DNA of 40,741 nucleotides from Polycyclovorans sp. (GCA_002706265.1 PAKU01000043.1:1-40741), one strand, 5' to 3'. Counted from the first letter of the stretch, positions 18,726 through 27,214 are shown. Made by a program: numbers and translations. Notes: a model not told the origin generated them from the sequence alone.

Positions 18726-19953
18726 AGGCCCGCAGCCAGGCGATCAGCTGGTCACACACGCGGCGGTCATTGCTGAGCTGCAGATGGTGGAGGCCCGAGA
18801 AGCTGGCCCGGTCCGCTTCACCGATGAGGGCTGCGTGGGCGCTGGCGAGCCGCACCAGGCCGTCCCCAAACCAACGGGCAATGAGGGCGTCGGGATTGGC
18901 GCCCAGACTGCTGCCGATGAAGCCGAGGCGCACGTTCGCCGGGCGGGGGCAGGGGCCCGCGGCGCTGCCGAACACGGTATCGAGGTTTTCGTTGACGCCG
19001 TCGGTGAGGCGCAGGTGGCCGTGGCGCAGCTGCTTGATGCCGACGCTGCGTGCCTTCAGCCAGCCGCCGAAGGGTGCGGTGAACGGCAGTCGGTCGAGCA
19101 GGCGGGCGGCGTGCCAGGCCCAGCCTTCGAGCGGTGCCCCGAGGTGCGGCGCCCCCAGGCAGAACAGGTGACGGGTGGGCTTGAGCCACGCGGCATCATC
19201 GTCCATGGCTTGGGCCAGCGCGCTGCGCGCCACCAGGCCGCCCATGCTGTGGCCGATCAGCACCAGGTGCTGAATGCGGCGCGGATAGACCTCCATCAGG
19301 CCGTCGAGCAGTTGCGACAGCGTGGCGCCGTTGTCGGCGATGCCCAGGCCGGAGTTGTACCGCACGAACAAGGGCGTGAATCCGCCCTCGCGACTCAGGC
19401 GTTCGGCGTAGTTCTGGCCATCGTGGTGCGCGCGATGCAGGTCCCACACCGATTCGTTGCAGCACAGGCCGTGCACGAAAACCGCCACTTTGCCGGTGGC
19501 CTGCGGGTGGGCGGCGGCCCAGGCGGCGGCGTCCAGCGGCAGGGCGCGGCCGTGGTGGACAAAGGTCATGCCCAGGGTCAGCGCGCTGCCGTGCTCGGCG
19601 AGGCGGTCGCCAAAGGCGCCGTTGAGCGCGCTGATGGCCTGCCCCTGCCACGGCGCAGGCGCCTCAGGGTCGGGCAGGTATTCCGCTGGCAGCGCCCTGA
19701 TGATGCGCCGCGCGCCCTCGCCGACGCCGCGGGTCACGATGCGCACCGCGTCGTACACGCCGTCGGCAATGGTGTCGTGGGTGAACGCGGTGCCGCGGGC
19801 GCCGGGCAGCGGGCCGAGCATCGAAAAGGGAATCGCGGCGATGGCGCGGTGCACGGCCTGCACCGCCTCGGTGACCTGGGTCAACCCGATCACCGCGACC
19901 TGGGCGGCGCCGTCGAGCGTGCGCTGGGGATCGGTGCTGACCATCGGCGTCAT
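18724..19953 (-). CDS. Alpha/beta-hydrolase (lipase/PGAP1-like)
   Basis: A 409-aa hydrolase. The core has VAVFVHGLCCNESVWDLH (oxyanion region, about residue 160) and the nucleophile elbow LVLIGHSMGGLVARSA with Ser near 236. A C-terminal His is likely in GLHHLQL. This resembles the PGAP1/lipase-type alpha/beta hydrolases that act on lipids or esters. The first about 140 residues form an extra N-terminal region without a signal peptide. A second ATG lies three codons downstream. It is transcribed toward the lipoprotein gene and is divergent from the aldolase gene. The substrate is unknown. Confidence 0.85.
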   Translation of the reverse strand: MTPMVSTDPQRTLDGAAQVAVIGLTQVTEAVQAVHRAIAAIPFSMLGPLPGARGTAFTHDTIADGVYDAVRIVTRGVGEGARRIIRALPAEYLPDPEAPAPWQGQAISALNGAFGDRLAEHGSALTLGMTFVHHGRALPLDAAAWAAAHPQATGKVAVFVHGLCCNESVWDLHRAHHDGQNYAERLSREGGFTPLFVRYNSGLGIADNGATLSQLLDGLMEVYPRRIQHLVLIGHSMGGLVARSALAQAMDDDAAWLKPTRHLFCLGAPHLGAPLEGWAWHAARLLDRLPFTAPFGGWLKARSVGIKQLRHGHLRLTDGVNENLDTVFGSAAGPCPRPANVRLGFIGSSLGANPDALIARWFGDGLVRLASAHAALIGEADRASFSGLHHLQLSNDRRVCDQLIAWLRA

Positions 19954-20083
19954 GAAAAATCACCAGTGAACAAGTGTGCACACTCTAGTCTCTTCAGGGC
20001 GGGCGTCACAAGCCGTCGGCACGCGGCTGCAGGGGCGCGGGCCTTGCACTAACCTCAAGGCATTGATCTTCAGGAGTGTGGGC

Positions 20084-20839
20084 ATGACGCCATCGTTGCA
20101 GTCGCAGGTCAGCGCCGAGGAGTGGCAGACGCGGGTTGACCTGGCCGCCGCCTACCGCCTGGTGGCGCATTTTGGCTGGTCGGATCTGGTCTTCACCCAC
20201 CTCACCGCCAAGGTGCCCGGGCCGGCGCATCATTTTCTGATCAATCCCTACGGCCTGATGTTTGACGAGATCACGCCGTCGAGCCTGGTCAAGATCGACA
20301 TCGACGGCAACAAGGTGATGGACAGTCCGTACCCCACCAACCCGGCGGGGTTTCTGATCCACAGCGCCATTCACGCCGCGCGCGACGATGCCTTTTGCGT
20401 CATGCACACCCACTCGATCAATGGCGTGGCGGTGTCGGCGCAGGAAGGCGGGCTGTTGCCGCTGTCGCAACAATCGATCTTCGTGCTCGGTTCACTGGCC
20501 TATCACGACTACGAGGGCGTGGCGCTGCTCGACGACGAACGCCCGCGGCTGGTCGCCGATCTGGGCACGGCGAACTACCTGATGCTGCGCAATCACGGTC
20601 TGCTCACGGTGGCCGCGGACATTCCCAATGCCTTCCTGTTCATGTACCTGCTGGAAGCGGCCTGCAACATCCAGATTCGCGCCCAGAGCGGCGGCGGCGC
20701 GCTGCGGCCGATTCCCGAGCCCATCGTGGCCCGCGGCCTTGAGCAGGCCCGTCAGGTCACCCTGGGCGCGGGCGGCAGGCTGGCGTGGCCGGGGCTGCTG
20801 CGCACGCTGGACCGGCTGGACCCGGACTGGCGGCAATGA
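20084..20839 (+). CDS. Class II aldolase/adducin-family protein
   Basis: A 251-aa protein of the fuculose-phosphate aldolase/adducin head family. Visible signatures are RLVAHFGWSDLVFTHLTAKVPG, HFLINPYGLMFDEITPSSLVKID and the metal-binding HTHSI and LRNHG segments. In this family a zinc or similar ion held by three His cleaves or rearranges sugar-phosphate-like substrates, and many members have unassigned substrates. The ATG has AGGAG seven bases upstream (20072-20076). Its stop overlaps the next start as ATGA. It heads a three-gene coupled series with two kinases, which fits a sugar-related pathway. Confidence 0.9.
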   Translation: MTPSLQSQVSAEEWQTRVDLAAAYRLVAHFGWSDLVFTHLTAKVPGPAHHFLINPYGLMFDEITPSSLVKIDIDGNKVMDSPYPTNPAGFLIHSAIHAARDDAFCVMHTHSINGVAVSAQEGGLLPLSQQSIFVLGSLAYHDYEGVALLDDERPRLVADLGTANYLMLRNHGLLTVAADIPNAFLFMYLLEAACNIQIRAQSGGGALRPIPEPIVARGLEQARQVTLGAGGRLAWPGLLRTLDRLDPDWRQ

Positions 20840-21750
20840 GCGGCCTGCGTATCGGCATTGACCTGGGTGGCACCAAGGCCGCGGCGGTGTTGATGGACGC
20901 GGGCGCGCACATTCTGGCGCGCGCGCGCAAACCGACGCCGTTCGAGTCGTATGAGGGGCAGATCGACCTGATCGCCGATCTGGTGGCCGAGATGGAGGCC
21001 GCGGCCGGGCAGACCGGGCTGCCGGTGGGCATTGGCCACCCCGGCGCCATCTCGCGCGCGACCGGGCGCATCAAGAACGCCAATTCGCTGTGCCTGAACG
21101 GCCAGCCGCTGAAGGAAGATCTGCAAGCCCGGCTCGGCCGCGAAATTCGCATGGCCAACGACGCCAACTGCCTGGCCGTGTCGGAGGCCAGCGATGGCGC
21201 GGCCGCCGGGCATGCGGTGGTCTTCGCGGTGATTCTGGGCACCGGCTGCGGGGGTGGTATTGCGGTCAACGGCCTGCCCTGGGCCGGTCCCAACGCCATC
21301 GGTGGCGAATGGGGCCACAACCCGCTGCCGTGGCCGCGCCCGGAGTGGGACGAAACGCCCGGCCCGCGCCATTGGGACGGTCAGTACGGCTCCATCGAGG
21401 CCTACTGCTCGGGCCGCGGTCTGGCGCGTGACCATCACAAGGTGACGGGCGATCCACTCACCGGCGAGCAGATCGTCGCGCGCGCCGCCGCCGGGGACGG
21501 GCCCTGCAACGCCACGCTGGGCCGCTTCGAAGACCGCCTGGCACGCGGTCTGGCCAGCGTGATCAACCTGCTCGATCCCGAGGTCATCGTCGTCGGCGGT
21601 GGCCTGTCGCGCATCGAGCGGCTGTACCGGCACGTGCCCGCGCTGTGGGACCAGTGGGTGTTCTCCGACGAGGTGCGCACCCGCCTGCTGCCGGCGATGC
21701 ACGGCGACAGCTCCGGCGTGCGCGGTGCGGCCTGGCTGTGGCCGGCATGA
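20836..21750 (+). CDS. mak: ROK-family sugar kinase (Mak/fructokinase-like)
   Basis: A 304-aa ROK kinase closely resembling E. coli Mak (manno(fructo)kinase). The phosphate motif is GIDLGGTK (residues 7-14), the catalytic base Asp109 is in ANDANCLAVSEA, and GTGCGGGIAVNG, GGEWGHNPLPWP and the ending HGDSSGVRGAAWLW are nearly as in Mak. One oddity: the ROK zinc motif CxCGxxGCxE, expected near residues 178-188, is replaced by a sequence with no Cys until residue 191 (RHWDGQYGSIEAYCSG), while the zinc-ligand His161 remains. It is coupled to both neighbours by ATGA overlaps. The natural sugar is uncertain. Confidence 0.92.
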   Translation: MSGLRIGIDLGGTKAAAVLMDAGAHILARARKPTPFESYEGQIDLIADLVAEMEAAAGQTGLPVGIGHPGAISRATGRIKNANSLCLNGQPLKEDLQARLGREIRMANDANCLAVSEASDGAAAGHAVVFAVILGTGCGGGIAVNGLPWAGPNAIGGEWGHNPLPWPRPEWDETPGPRHWDGQYGSIEAYCSGRGLARDHHKVTGDPLTGEQIVARAAAGDGPCNATLGRFEDRLARGLASVINLLDPEVIVVGGGLSRIERLYRHVPALWDQWVFSDEVRTRLLPAMHGDSSGVRGAAWLWPA

Positions 21751-22253
21751 GCGGCGGGGTCGTGGTGCTGATGGGCCTGCCCGGATCAGGCAAGTCGTCG
21801 CTGTTGCGGGCGCTGCCGCCTGAACGGCAGATGCCGGTGATCGACCGTGACGCGATTCGCGCGGCAATGTTCCCCAGGCCATTTGATGCGCGATCAGAAA
21901 AGGATGCGGCCATCAGCGCCGTCTGGGCGGCACTGGCGGCGCGGCTCAAGTTTGGCCAGCAGGTGGTGATCGACGGCATGACCTTCGCCAGCCAGCGCAA
22001 CCGCGACCAGGTGGCGCGCATCGCCCGCGCGCAGGGCGCCGAGGTGTTGGAAGTGCTGCTCGATGTGCCGCCCGAGGTGTGCGCCGCGCGGGTCGCCGCA
22101 CAGACCGGGCACCCTTCACCGGAACGCACGCCGGCGCTGGTGTATGAGGTGGCGGCGCGCTTTGCGCCCGTCTCGCCCGAGGCGCTGCGCCTCGACGGCA
22201 CCCAGCCGATCGCCACACTGACGCAGCAGCTGACCCGGCGGTTGCCGGTCTAG
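21747..22253 (+). CDS. Small P-loop kinase (AAA_33-type)
   Basis: A 168-aa P-loop protein resembling the AAA_33/predicted-kinase group. Walker A is GLPGSGKSS (10-18). VIDRDAIRAAMFP and VVIDGMTFASQRNRDQVARIA correspond to the binding and Walker B-like segments of small-molecule kinases. Arg-rich lid residues (AARVAAQTGHPSPERTP) follow. It could phosphorylate a small metabolite, polynucleotide or gluconate-like compound. Its stop codon TAG forms the left edge of the long palindrome at 22244-22315. It is the third gene of the aldolase-kinase-kinase series. Confidence 0.85.
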   Translation: MSGGVVVLMGLPGSGKSSLLRALPPERQMPVIDRDAIRAAMFPRPFDARSEKDAAISAVWAALAARLKFGQQVVIDGMTFASQRNRDQVARIARAQGAEVLEVLLDVPPEVCAARVAAQTGHPSPERTPALVYEVAARFAPVSPEALRLDGTQPIATLTQQLTRRLPV

Positions 22254-22315
22254 TGCACCGCGTCCAACAAAGCGTCAGAACGAATGTTCTGTTGGACGCG
22301 GTGCACTAGGCCGGC
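22244..22315. repeat. Long palindrome carrying the stop codons of two convergent genes
   Basis: TAGTGCACCGCGTCCAACA (22251-22269) is a perfect inverted copy of 22290-22308. The pairing extends outward to 22244 and 22315 with one G-T mismatch, giving 26-bp arms around a 20-nt loop. A smaller GAAC/GTTC hairpin lies inside the loop. The left TAG ends the kinase gene and the right one, on the minus strand, ends the membrane protein gene. No T-tract follows on either side. It could be a two-way hairpin terminator-like barrier or a palindromic mobile element; the sequence alone does not decide. Confidence 0.85.
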
Positions 22316-22806
22316 CGGCGGTCGCTCCAGCGCAACCAGCGGCGCACCAGCCGTACGCTCAGCCAGGCGCCGATCACGGTGGTGGCCACGCCATGCACCA
22401 GGAACGCCGCCACGAGCATGAACAGCGGGCGCCCGGCGGTGTAGTCAAGATAGGCCGCGAGCGAGTCGAAGGCCATCGCCGCCTCTTCGCCCGGCTGGGC
22501 CGCGGCCACCGCGTCAATGATGATTGCCGCCAGATTCCAGACCTCGGCAAACGCGAAGCCCAGCGCCGCCAGCACGGCGAGCTGGGCGATGATGGCGTAC
22601 AGCCAAGTGCGCGCCAGAAAGCGATGATGACTGGCATTGACGCTGTCATGGCCCCGGGCCGTGACCCAGTGCAACACGCACATCACCGGCGCCAGCAGCA
22701 CCGCGAACAGGCCGAGCTGCACGAAAATCATCAGCACCATCGACGCGGCCGTGGCGTAGCCCAGCACGACGCCGATGCCGGCCGGAGACGGTGATTGAGG
22801 GGCCAT
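22306..22806 (-). CDS. Predicted membrane protein, paralogue of its upstream neighbour
   Basis: A 166-aa inner-membrane protein with about four hydrophobic segments. The central stretch VNASHHRFLARTWLYAIIAQ resembles IKSHHRWLLRTFWFGLLWS in the protein encoded just upstream, so the two look like diverged members of one small membrane family (DUF4870-like). The frame is open upstream, but ATG at 22806 gives the natural start, 32 bp after the neighbour's stop. The stop TAG lies in the palindrome at 22244-22315. Function is unknown. Confidence 0.78.
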   Translation of the reverse strand: MAPQSPSPAGIGVVLGYATAASMVLMIFVQLGLFAVLLAPVMCVLHWVTARGHDSVNASHHRFLARTWLYAIIAQLAVLAALGFAFAEVWNLAAIIIDAVAAAQPGEEAAMAFDSLAAYLDYTAGRPLFMLVAAFLVHGVATTVIGAWLSVRLVRRWLRWSDRRPA

Positions 22807-22838
22807 TGCGACCTGGCTTGGGTTGGTGGGGCGCCGGC

Positions 22839-23186
22839 CTAGCCCATCGGCAAGGCTTTGCGCTCGGTAAAGGCCAGAAGGCCGCGAACGATGCGGTAGA
22901 TGTACCAGATCAACACGCCCACGTAGATCAGAAAACCGACGCCGATCACCATGAGCAGCCCGGCAAGGATGCTCCACAACAGGCCGAACCAGAAGGTGCG
23001 CAGCAGCCAGCGGTGATGGCTTTTGATGAAGCGGCTTTGGGTGTCGTTGACCTTGATGTGGTTGAGTATCACCCCGGCAACCGCGGTCAGGGCGGTGAAT
23101 GGCCCCAGCGCATAGAGGATGTAGGCAATCAACAAGGTGTTACGTTCGGCTTCGGAGCCGGCCTCGGCTTCGATGATGTCGTTCAT
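22839..23186 (-). CDS. DUF4870-like membrane protein
   Basis: A 115-aa membrane protein: an acidic N-terminus (MNDIIEAEAGSEAERN), helices at about 15-40, 65-100, and the conserved pattern KSHHRWLLRTFWFGLLW followed by IGVGFLIYVGVLIWYIYRIVRGL. This layout is typical of the widespread small proteins grouped near DUF4870. The frame extends upstream, but ATG at 23186 is favoured because the upstream part is low-complexity and lies in the intergenic region. It precedes the longer paralogue at 22306-22806. Confidence 0.82.
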   Translation of the reverse strand: MNDIIEAEAGSEAERNTLLIAYILYALGPFTALTAVAGVILNHIKVNDTQSRFIKSHHRWLLRTFWFGLLWSILAGLLMVIGVGFLIYVGVLIWYIYRIVRGLLAFTERKALPMG

Positions 23187-23287
23187 AGTGGGCGCAGGGG
23201 TTGGAGGGATGGTTTGGAGCCTAGCAAGTTGGTCGGCAGAAAAGAATCTCAGACCCGACGAGAGCGCGAGACGCGTGAGGATGGTGC

Positions 23288-24625
23288 ATGAACATTGACT
23301 TGGTGAATTGGGACCGCTGGTTTCGCAGAGCGCTGCTGCTGATGGCGGTGGTACTGGGCGGGCTGGACTACTGGGCGAATGGCGGCAACCCATGGTTTCG
23401 CTCGGGTTTCGTGATCACCATTGCCGGTTGCGTGGGGTATTTCACCAACTTTCTGGCGATCAAGATGCTGTTTCAGCCCAAGAAGGGCACGGTGCTGGGC
23501 TGGCGCGGGCTGGTGCCGAAGAACCAGGCGCAGATTGCCCGCAGCCTGGGCGAAAGCGTGCAGGCGCAACTGCTGTCGCCCGACATCGTGCTGGCCTACA
23601 TCGCCGAACGTCAGCTCATCGAGCGCAGCACCGCGGCGCTGGCGGAGTGGACCGACGCCAACCTGCAAAAGCCCGAGGTGCGCCGCGAAATCACCACGGT
23701 GATCATCACCCTGCTCAACCAGCGCGGGCCGGAGCTGCTGACGGCCACGTTCGACCTGGGGGAGGAAGCGGCCAAGGGCATCGCGCGCAATCCGCAGGCC
23801 ATCGAGGCCTACTGGCAGCGCGTGCGGGCGGCACTCAACGATTTTCTGCAAGACGCCGAAAACCGCGAACTGGTGATGCAATCCATCCGCCGCGTGATCA
23901 GCCAGCAGATGCCGATGATCGCCGACTGGGTCGATCGCGCCATCGAGGCCTATCTGCAGCAGAAGCGCGGCGTTGGCCGCGTCGGTCTGGGGCTGAAAAA
24001 CCTGCTGTCGATCGACCAGGCCGCCATCGAACAACTGTTGATCCGCTTCGTTCGCGACGGTCGCATGGCCGACGAGGTGCTGGTCATGCTCGACGCGATC
24101 ATGCAGTCGGTGCAGAACGACCTGGCCTCCGAAACCAAGCAGGCGACCCTGCAGCACGAGCTGGAAGTCTGGATCGCCAAGATCAGCGGCGTGTCGCGAC
24201 GCCATGTGCTGCCGGCCATCAGCGAACAGTTTGGCGAGTACCTGAACAACGAGGGCAACTGGGCACAGATCGAGAACCTGTTGATGCGGTTCATTCAATG
24301 GCTCAAGGACCGAGCGCACTCCATGCTGCACTCCAGCGCCGGACAAACCTACCTGCGCGCCGCCATCGAGCGCGCCGTGCAGCAGCTCAACGTCACCGGG
24401 CTGGTCGAGCAACAGGTGATGAAGCTCGACAGCGACGAACTGGAGGCCATGGTGCTGAACAACACCGGCGGCAACCTCACCATCATCCAGGTGCTGGGCG
24501 GCGTGCTGGGCCTGATCGTGGGACTGGTGCAGGTGCACCTGCTGTTCGCGGTGCCGCTGGGCGCCGCCGCCACGGCGGTGTGGGTGGCGTATCGCCTCAA
24601 CGAGCGCCGTTATCGCGACCGCTGA
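23288..24625 (+). CDS. DUF445-family membrane-anchored protein
   Basis: A 445-aa protein with two N-terminal hydrophobic segments (about 14-31 and 39-60) and one or two at the C-terminus (about 400-432). Between them is a long, mostly helical soluble part. NFLAIKMLFQPKKGTVLGWRGLVPKNQAQIARSLG is the hallmark of the DUF445 (YheB/YjiN-like) family, whose function is not established. GTGAGG ends seven bases before ATG and acts as ribosome-binding site. A two-way terminator shared with ppa follows. Confidence 0.9.
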   Translation: MNIDLVNWDRWFRRALLLMAVVLGGLDYWANGGNPWFRSGFVITIAGCVGYFTNFLAIKMLFQPKKGTVLGWRGLVPKNQAQIARSLGESVQAQLLSPDIVLAYIAERQLIERSTAALAEWTDANLQKPEVRREITTVIITLLNQRGPELLTATFDLGEEAAKGIARNPQAIEAYWQRVRAALNDFLQDAENRELVMQSIRRVISQQMPMIADWVDRAIEAYLQQKRGVGRVGLGLKNLLSIDQAAIEQLLIRFVRDGRMADEVLVMLDAIMQSVQNDLASETKQATLQHELEVWIAKISGVSRRHVLPAISEQFGEYLNNEGNWAQIENLLMRFIQWLKDRAHSMLHSSAGQTYLRAAIERAVQQLNVTGLVEQQVMKLDSDELEAMVLNNTGGNLTIIQVLGGVLGLIVGLVQVHLLFAVPLGAAATAVWVAYRLNERRYRDR

Positions 24626-24651
24626 GGCTCGGCTCGGCGCATAAAAAACGA

Positions 24652-24690
24652 ACAAAAAACGCCCGCGCAGCATCGGCTGGCGGGCGTTTC
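24652..24690. terminator. Bidirectional terminator between DUF445 gene and ppa
   Basis: Stem AACGCCCGC/GCGGGCGTT (24658-24666 with 24680-24688) around a 13-nt loop. On the minus strand it leads into TTTTTTG, a good terminator for ppa. On the plus strand the T-run is only three. Confidence 0.8.
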
Positions 24691-24712
24691 GGGTGCCGCG
24701 GGGCAACGCGCC

Positions 24713-25243
24713 TTACTTCGTGGCGGCGGCAATGCCCTTGACGATTTCTTCGCGGGCGGCGGCGGCATCGCGCCAGTTCGCAACCTTCACCCACTTGCCT
24801 TTCTCGAGATCCTTGTAGCGCTCGTAGAAATGGACGATCTCTTTCTTCAGGCGCTCGGGCACGTCGGCCAGATCGCGCAGATGGTCGTAGGCGCCGTTGC
24901 TGATCTTGTCGGTCGGCACCGCGAGCAGCTTGGCGTCGGTGCCGCTCTCGTCTTCGGTGTCGAGCACCGCCACGGCGCGGCATTTGATGACGCTGCCGGC
25001 CACGATTGGATGCGGGGTCAGCACCAGCACGTCAACCGGGTCGCCATCGCCGGCGAGGGTTTTGGGGATGTAGCCATAATTGGCCGGGTAGCTCATCGCC
25101 ACGTTCATGAAGCGATCCACCGTGAGCAGGCCGGTCTCCTTGTCCACTTCGTATTTCACCGGCGGGCCGTAGGCCGGAATCTCGATGACAACGATGAATT
25201 CGTCAGGCGCTTTGGCGCCCGCGCTCAGATGCTCAAAACCCAT
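24713..25243 (-). CDS. ppa: Inorganic pyrophosphatase
   Basis: A 176-aa family I soluble pyrophosphatase that hydrolyses pyrophosphate and drives biosynthetic reactions in the cytoplasm. The metal-binding signature is GDGDPVDVLVLTP, and FIVVIEIPAYGPPVKYEVDKETG, SYPANYGYIPKT and HFYERYKDLEKGKWVKV are typical. AAGGAG at 25248-25253 (minus strand) is four bases from ATG at 25243, so an upstream in-frame ATG (25318) is rejected. It is divergent from adk, with which it shares a 229-bp intergenic region. Confidence 0.97.
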   Translation of the reverse strand: MGFEHLSAGAKAPDEFIVVIEIPAYGPPVKYEVDKETGLLTVDRFMNVAMSYPANYGYIPKTLAGDGDPVDVLVLTPHPIVAGSVIKCRAVAVLDTEDESGTDAKLLAVPTDKISNGAYDHLRDLADVPERLKKEIVHFYERYKDLEKGKWVKVANWRDAAAAREEIVKGIAAATK

Positions 25244-25472
25244 GAGGCTCCTTCTTGATGGCGTGGGGGAGAAGAAAACGGCGCCGGCCTGATGCACAGA
25301 CGGGCAGCCGTGTAACAATCTGCCCAGTTTACGAGACCCCGCACAGGCGCGTCAGGCGCGGTTGCGCCGCCCGGCGCCCGTCATTGGCCCCGGAACGGTA
25401 GAATCGCGTCGTCTTCGGTGCGCGTAGCGTGCTGATTCGATCAAGATCGCAACAAATTGAGGGTTAACACGC

Positions 25473-26039
25473 ATGAGAATCGTGCTGCTGGGTGCGCCCG
25501 GCTCAGGGAAAGGGACGCAGGGCGAAAAGCTGGTGGCCCGCTTCGGCATTCCCAAGGTTTCAACCGGTGACGCGCTGCGCGCCGCCGTGAACGAGGGCAC
25601 CGCCCTGGGCAAACGGGCCAAGGTCGCAATGGACGCCGGCGAGCTGGTGGCCAACGAGATCGTGATTGGCATCGTCGACGAGCGCCTGCAACAGCCTGAC
25701 GCACGCAAGGGCTTCATTCTCGATGGTTTTCCGCGCAACACCGCGCAGGCCGAAACCCTGGACGGCATGCTCCAGCGCATGGGGTCGGGCGGCATCACCC
25801 ATGCGTTGCACCTGCATGTGAACGACGAAGAGATCGTCAGCCGGCTGTTGGAGCGCGCCAAGATCGAAGGCCGGGCCGACGACAAGGAAGACGTGATCCG
25901 CAATCGCATCGCCGTCTACAACGCCGAAACCGCGCCGTTGATCGCCTATTACAAGGCGCAGGGCGTGGCCCACACGGTGGATGGCATGGGCAGTCTTGAG
26001 GAAATTTTCGAGCGTTTGGCCGCCGTGCTGACCGCTTGA
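25473..26039 (+). CDS. adk: Adenylate kinase, short form
   Basis: A 188-aa enzyme converting ATP and AMP to two ADP. P-loop GAPGSGKGTQ (7-16), AMP-binding STGDALRAAV and GFILDGFPRNTAQAE, and a short lid (LERAKIEGRADDKEDVIRNRI) with no 27-residue zinc/LID insert, as in the short adenylate kinases of Xanthomonadales and related groups. TTGAGGG around 25457-25463 is the ribosome-binding site. A TAGAAT hexamer at 25399-25404 could be a -10 element but has no clear -35 partner. A strong bidirectional terminator follows. Confidence 0.97.
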   Translation: MRIVLLGAPGSGKGTQGEKLVARFGIPKVSTGDALRAAVNEGTALGKRAKVAMDAGELVANEIVIGIVDERLQQPDARKGFILDGFPRNTAQAETLDGMLQRMGSGGITHALHLHVNDEEIVSRLLERAKIEGRADDKEDVIRNRIAVYNAETAPLIAYYKAQGVAHTVDGMGSLEEIFERLAAVLTA

Positions 26040-26054
26040 CGCGGCACTGGATGT

Positions 26055-26094
26055 AAAAAAAAGCCCCCGCCGGTGCGTCCGGCGGGGGCTTTTT
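26055..26094. terminator. Bidirectional terminator between adk and rnd
   Basis: A 13-bp stem AAGCCCCCGCCGG/CCGGCGGGGGCTT (26061-26073 with 26079-26091) and a 5-nt loop. T residues follow on the plus strand (26090-26094) and eight A precede it (26055-26062), which makes a T-tract on the minus strand. It serves both convergent genes. Confidence 0.93.
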
Positions 26095-26122
26095 GGTGTG
26101 TGGCCGCCTCGATGAGGCTCGG

Positions 26123-27214
26123 TCAGTCGAGCAGGGGGTTCAGTGCAGGCGCCAGTTGTTCACCGCGCCAGCCCTTGAGCGCCTGCACCTTGGCGTCGCG
26201 GCCGTGCAGGGTCAGGCGTTCCAGGTCGGCGCGCGGGGCCAGAAAGCCGGGCGGCAGGTCGAGGGACTCCGCCACCTCGCGAACCGCCGCCTGCAAGGCC
26301 TTGAAACGCGCCTTGGTCTCGCCCGCAAACTCGGGCTCGGCCCAGACGTGCACCGGCAGGCCGTTGGCCTGCTCCAGCACCTCGAGCAGCGCCTTGCCAT
26401 GGCGGCTCAGGGTTTTGTCCGGTAGTACCGCCAGCGTCGCCAGGGCGTCGGGGGTCTGCGGATTGCGCTCGGCCATGCGGTAAAGCGCGGCATCTTCAAG
26501 AATCCACTTGCGCGGCCGGTTGCGCTGGGCGGCTTCGGTTTCGCGCCAGGCGGCCAGTGCCGCGGCGCGGCCCTGCGCATCTGCGGGCAGGCGGTTGAGG
26601 CCTTTCAGGCGGGTCCAGGCGTTCTCGGGCAGCACCTGGTAGCGCGTCGGCTCGGTCAGCCTTTCGCAATCTTCCAGCAGCCAGGGCAGCCGCCCACGGG
26701 CCGCGACCTCGTCGCGCAGCGCCGGGTAGAGCGCGCTGAGGTGGCGCACGTCATCGGCGGCGTAGTCGATTTCGGGCTGGGTGAGTGGCCGGCGTGCCCA
26801 GTCGGTGCGCGACAGACTCTTGTCCACCGGCAGGCCCAGGCGCTTCTCGACCAGCCCCGCGTAGCCCAGCTGGTCCCCCAGGCCGATCAGGGTTGCGGCA
26901 ATCTGGGTGTCGAACACCGGCGCGGGGGTGCGGCCGGTGTGCTCGACCACCAGTTCGAAGTCCTGCCCGGAGGCGTGCAGGACCTTGAGAATGCCGGCAT
27001 TGGCCATCAGCGCCCACATGGGCGTCAGGTCGTCGATGGCCAGCGGGTCAATGCAGGCATTGAGGCTGCCGTCGCCAATCTGCACGAGGCAGAGCTGTGC
27101 GCGGTAGGTGTTGATGCGGACGAATTCGGTGTCGACCGAAATCCAGTCTCGGGTCTGCCACTGCGCGCAGGCCTCGGCCAACTGCGTGGGCGTGTCAATC
27201 CATAGGGGTTTCAT
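26123..27214 (-). CDS. rnd: Ribonuclease D
   Basis: A 363-aa 3'-5' exoribonuclease of the DEDD superfamily, used in tRNA 3' maturation. Exo I is SVDTEFVRINTY (Asp28, Glu30), Exo II lies in KVLHASGQDFELV and Exo III is IDYAADDVRHLSALY. A C-terminal HRDC-type helical region follows (about 205-360) with the family segment NRPRKWILEDAALYRMAERNPQT. ATG at 27214 is favoured over the longer frame because it starts MKPLWIDTPTQL, as in RNase D. It is convergent with adk and shares its terminator. Confidence 0.95.
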   Translation of the reverse strand: MKPLWIDTPTQLAEACAQWQTRDWISVDTEFVRINTYRAQLCLVQIGDGSLNACIDPLAIDDLTPMWALMANAGILKVLHASGQDFELVVEHTGRTPAPVFDTQIAATLIGLGDQLGYAGLVEKRLGLPVDKSLSRTDWARRPLTQPEIDYAADDVRHLSALYPALRDEVAARGRLPWLLEDCERLTEPTRYQVLPENAWTRLKGLNRLPADAQGRAAALAAWRETEAAQRNRPRKWILEDAALYRMAERNPQTPDALATLAVLPDKTLSRHGKALLEVLEQANGLPVHVWAEPEFAGETKARFKALQAAVREVAESLDLPPGFLAPRADLERLTLHGRDAKVQALKGWRGEQLAPALNPLLD

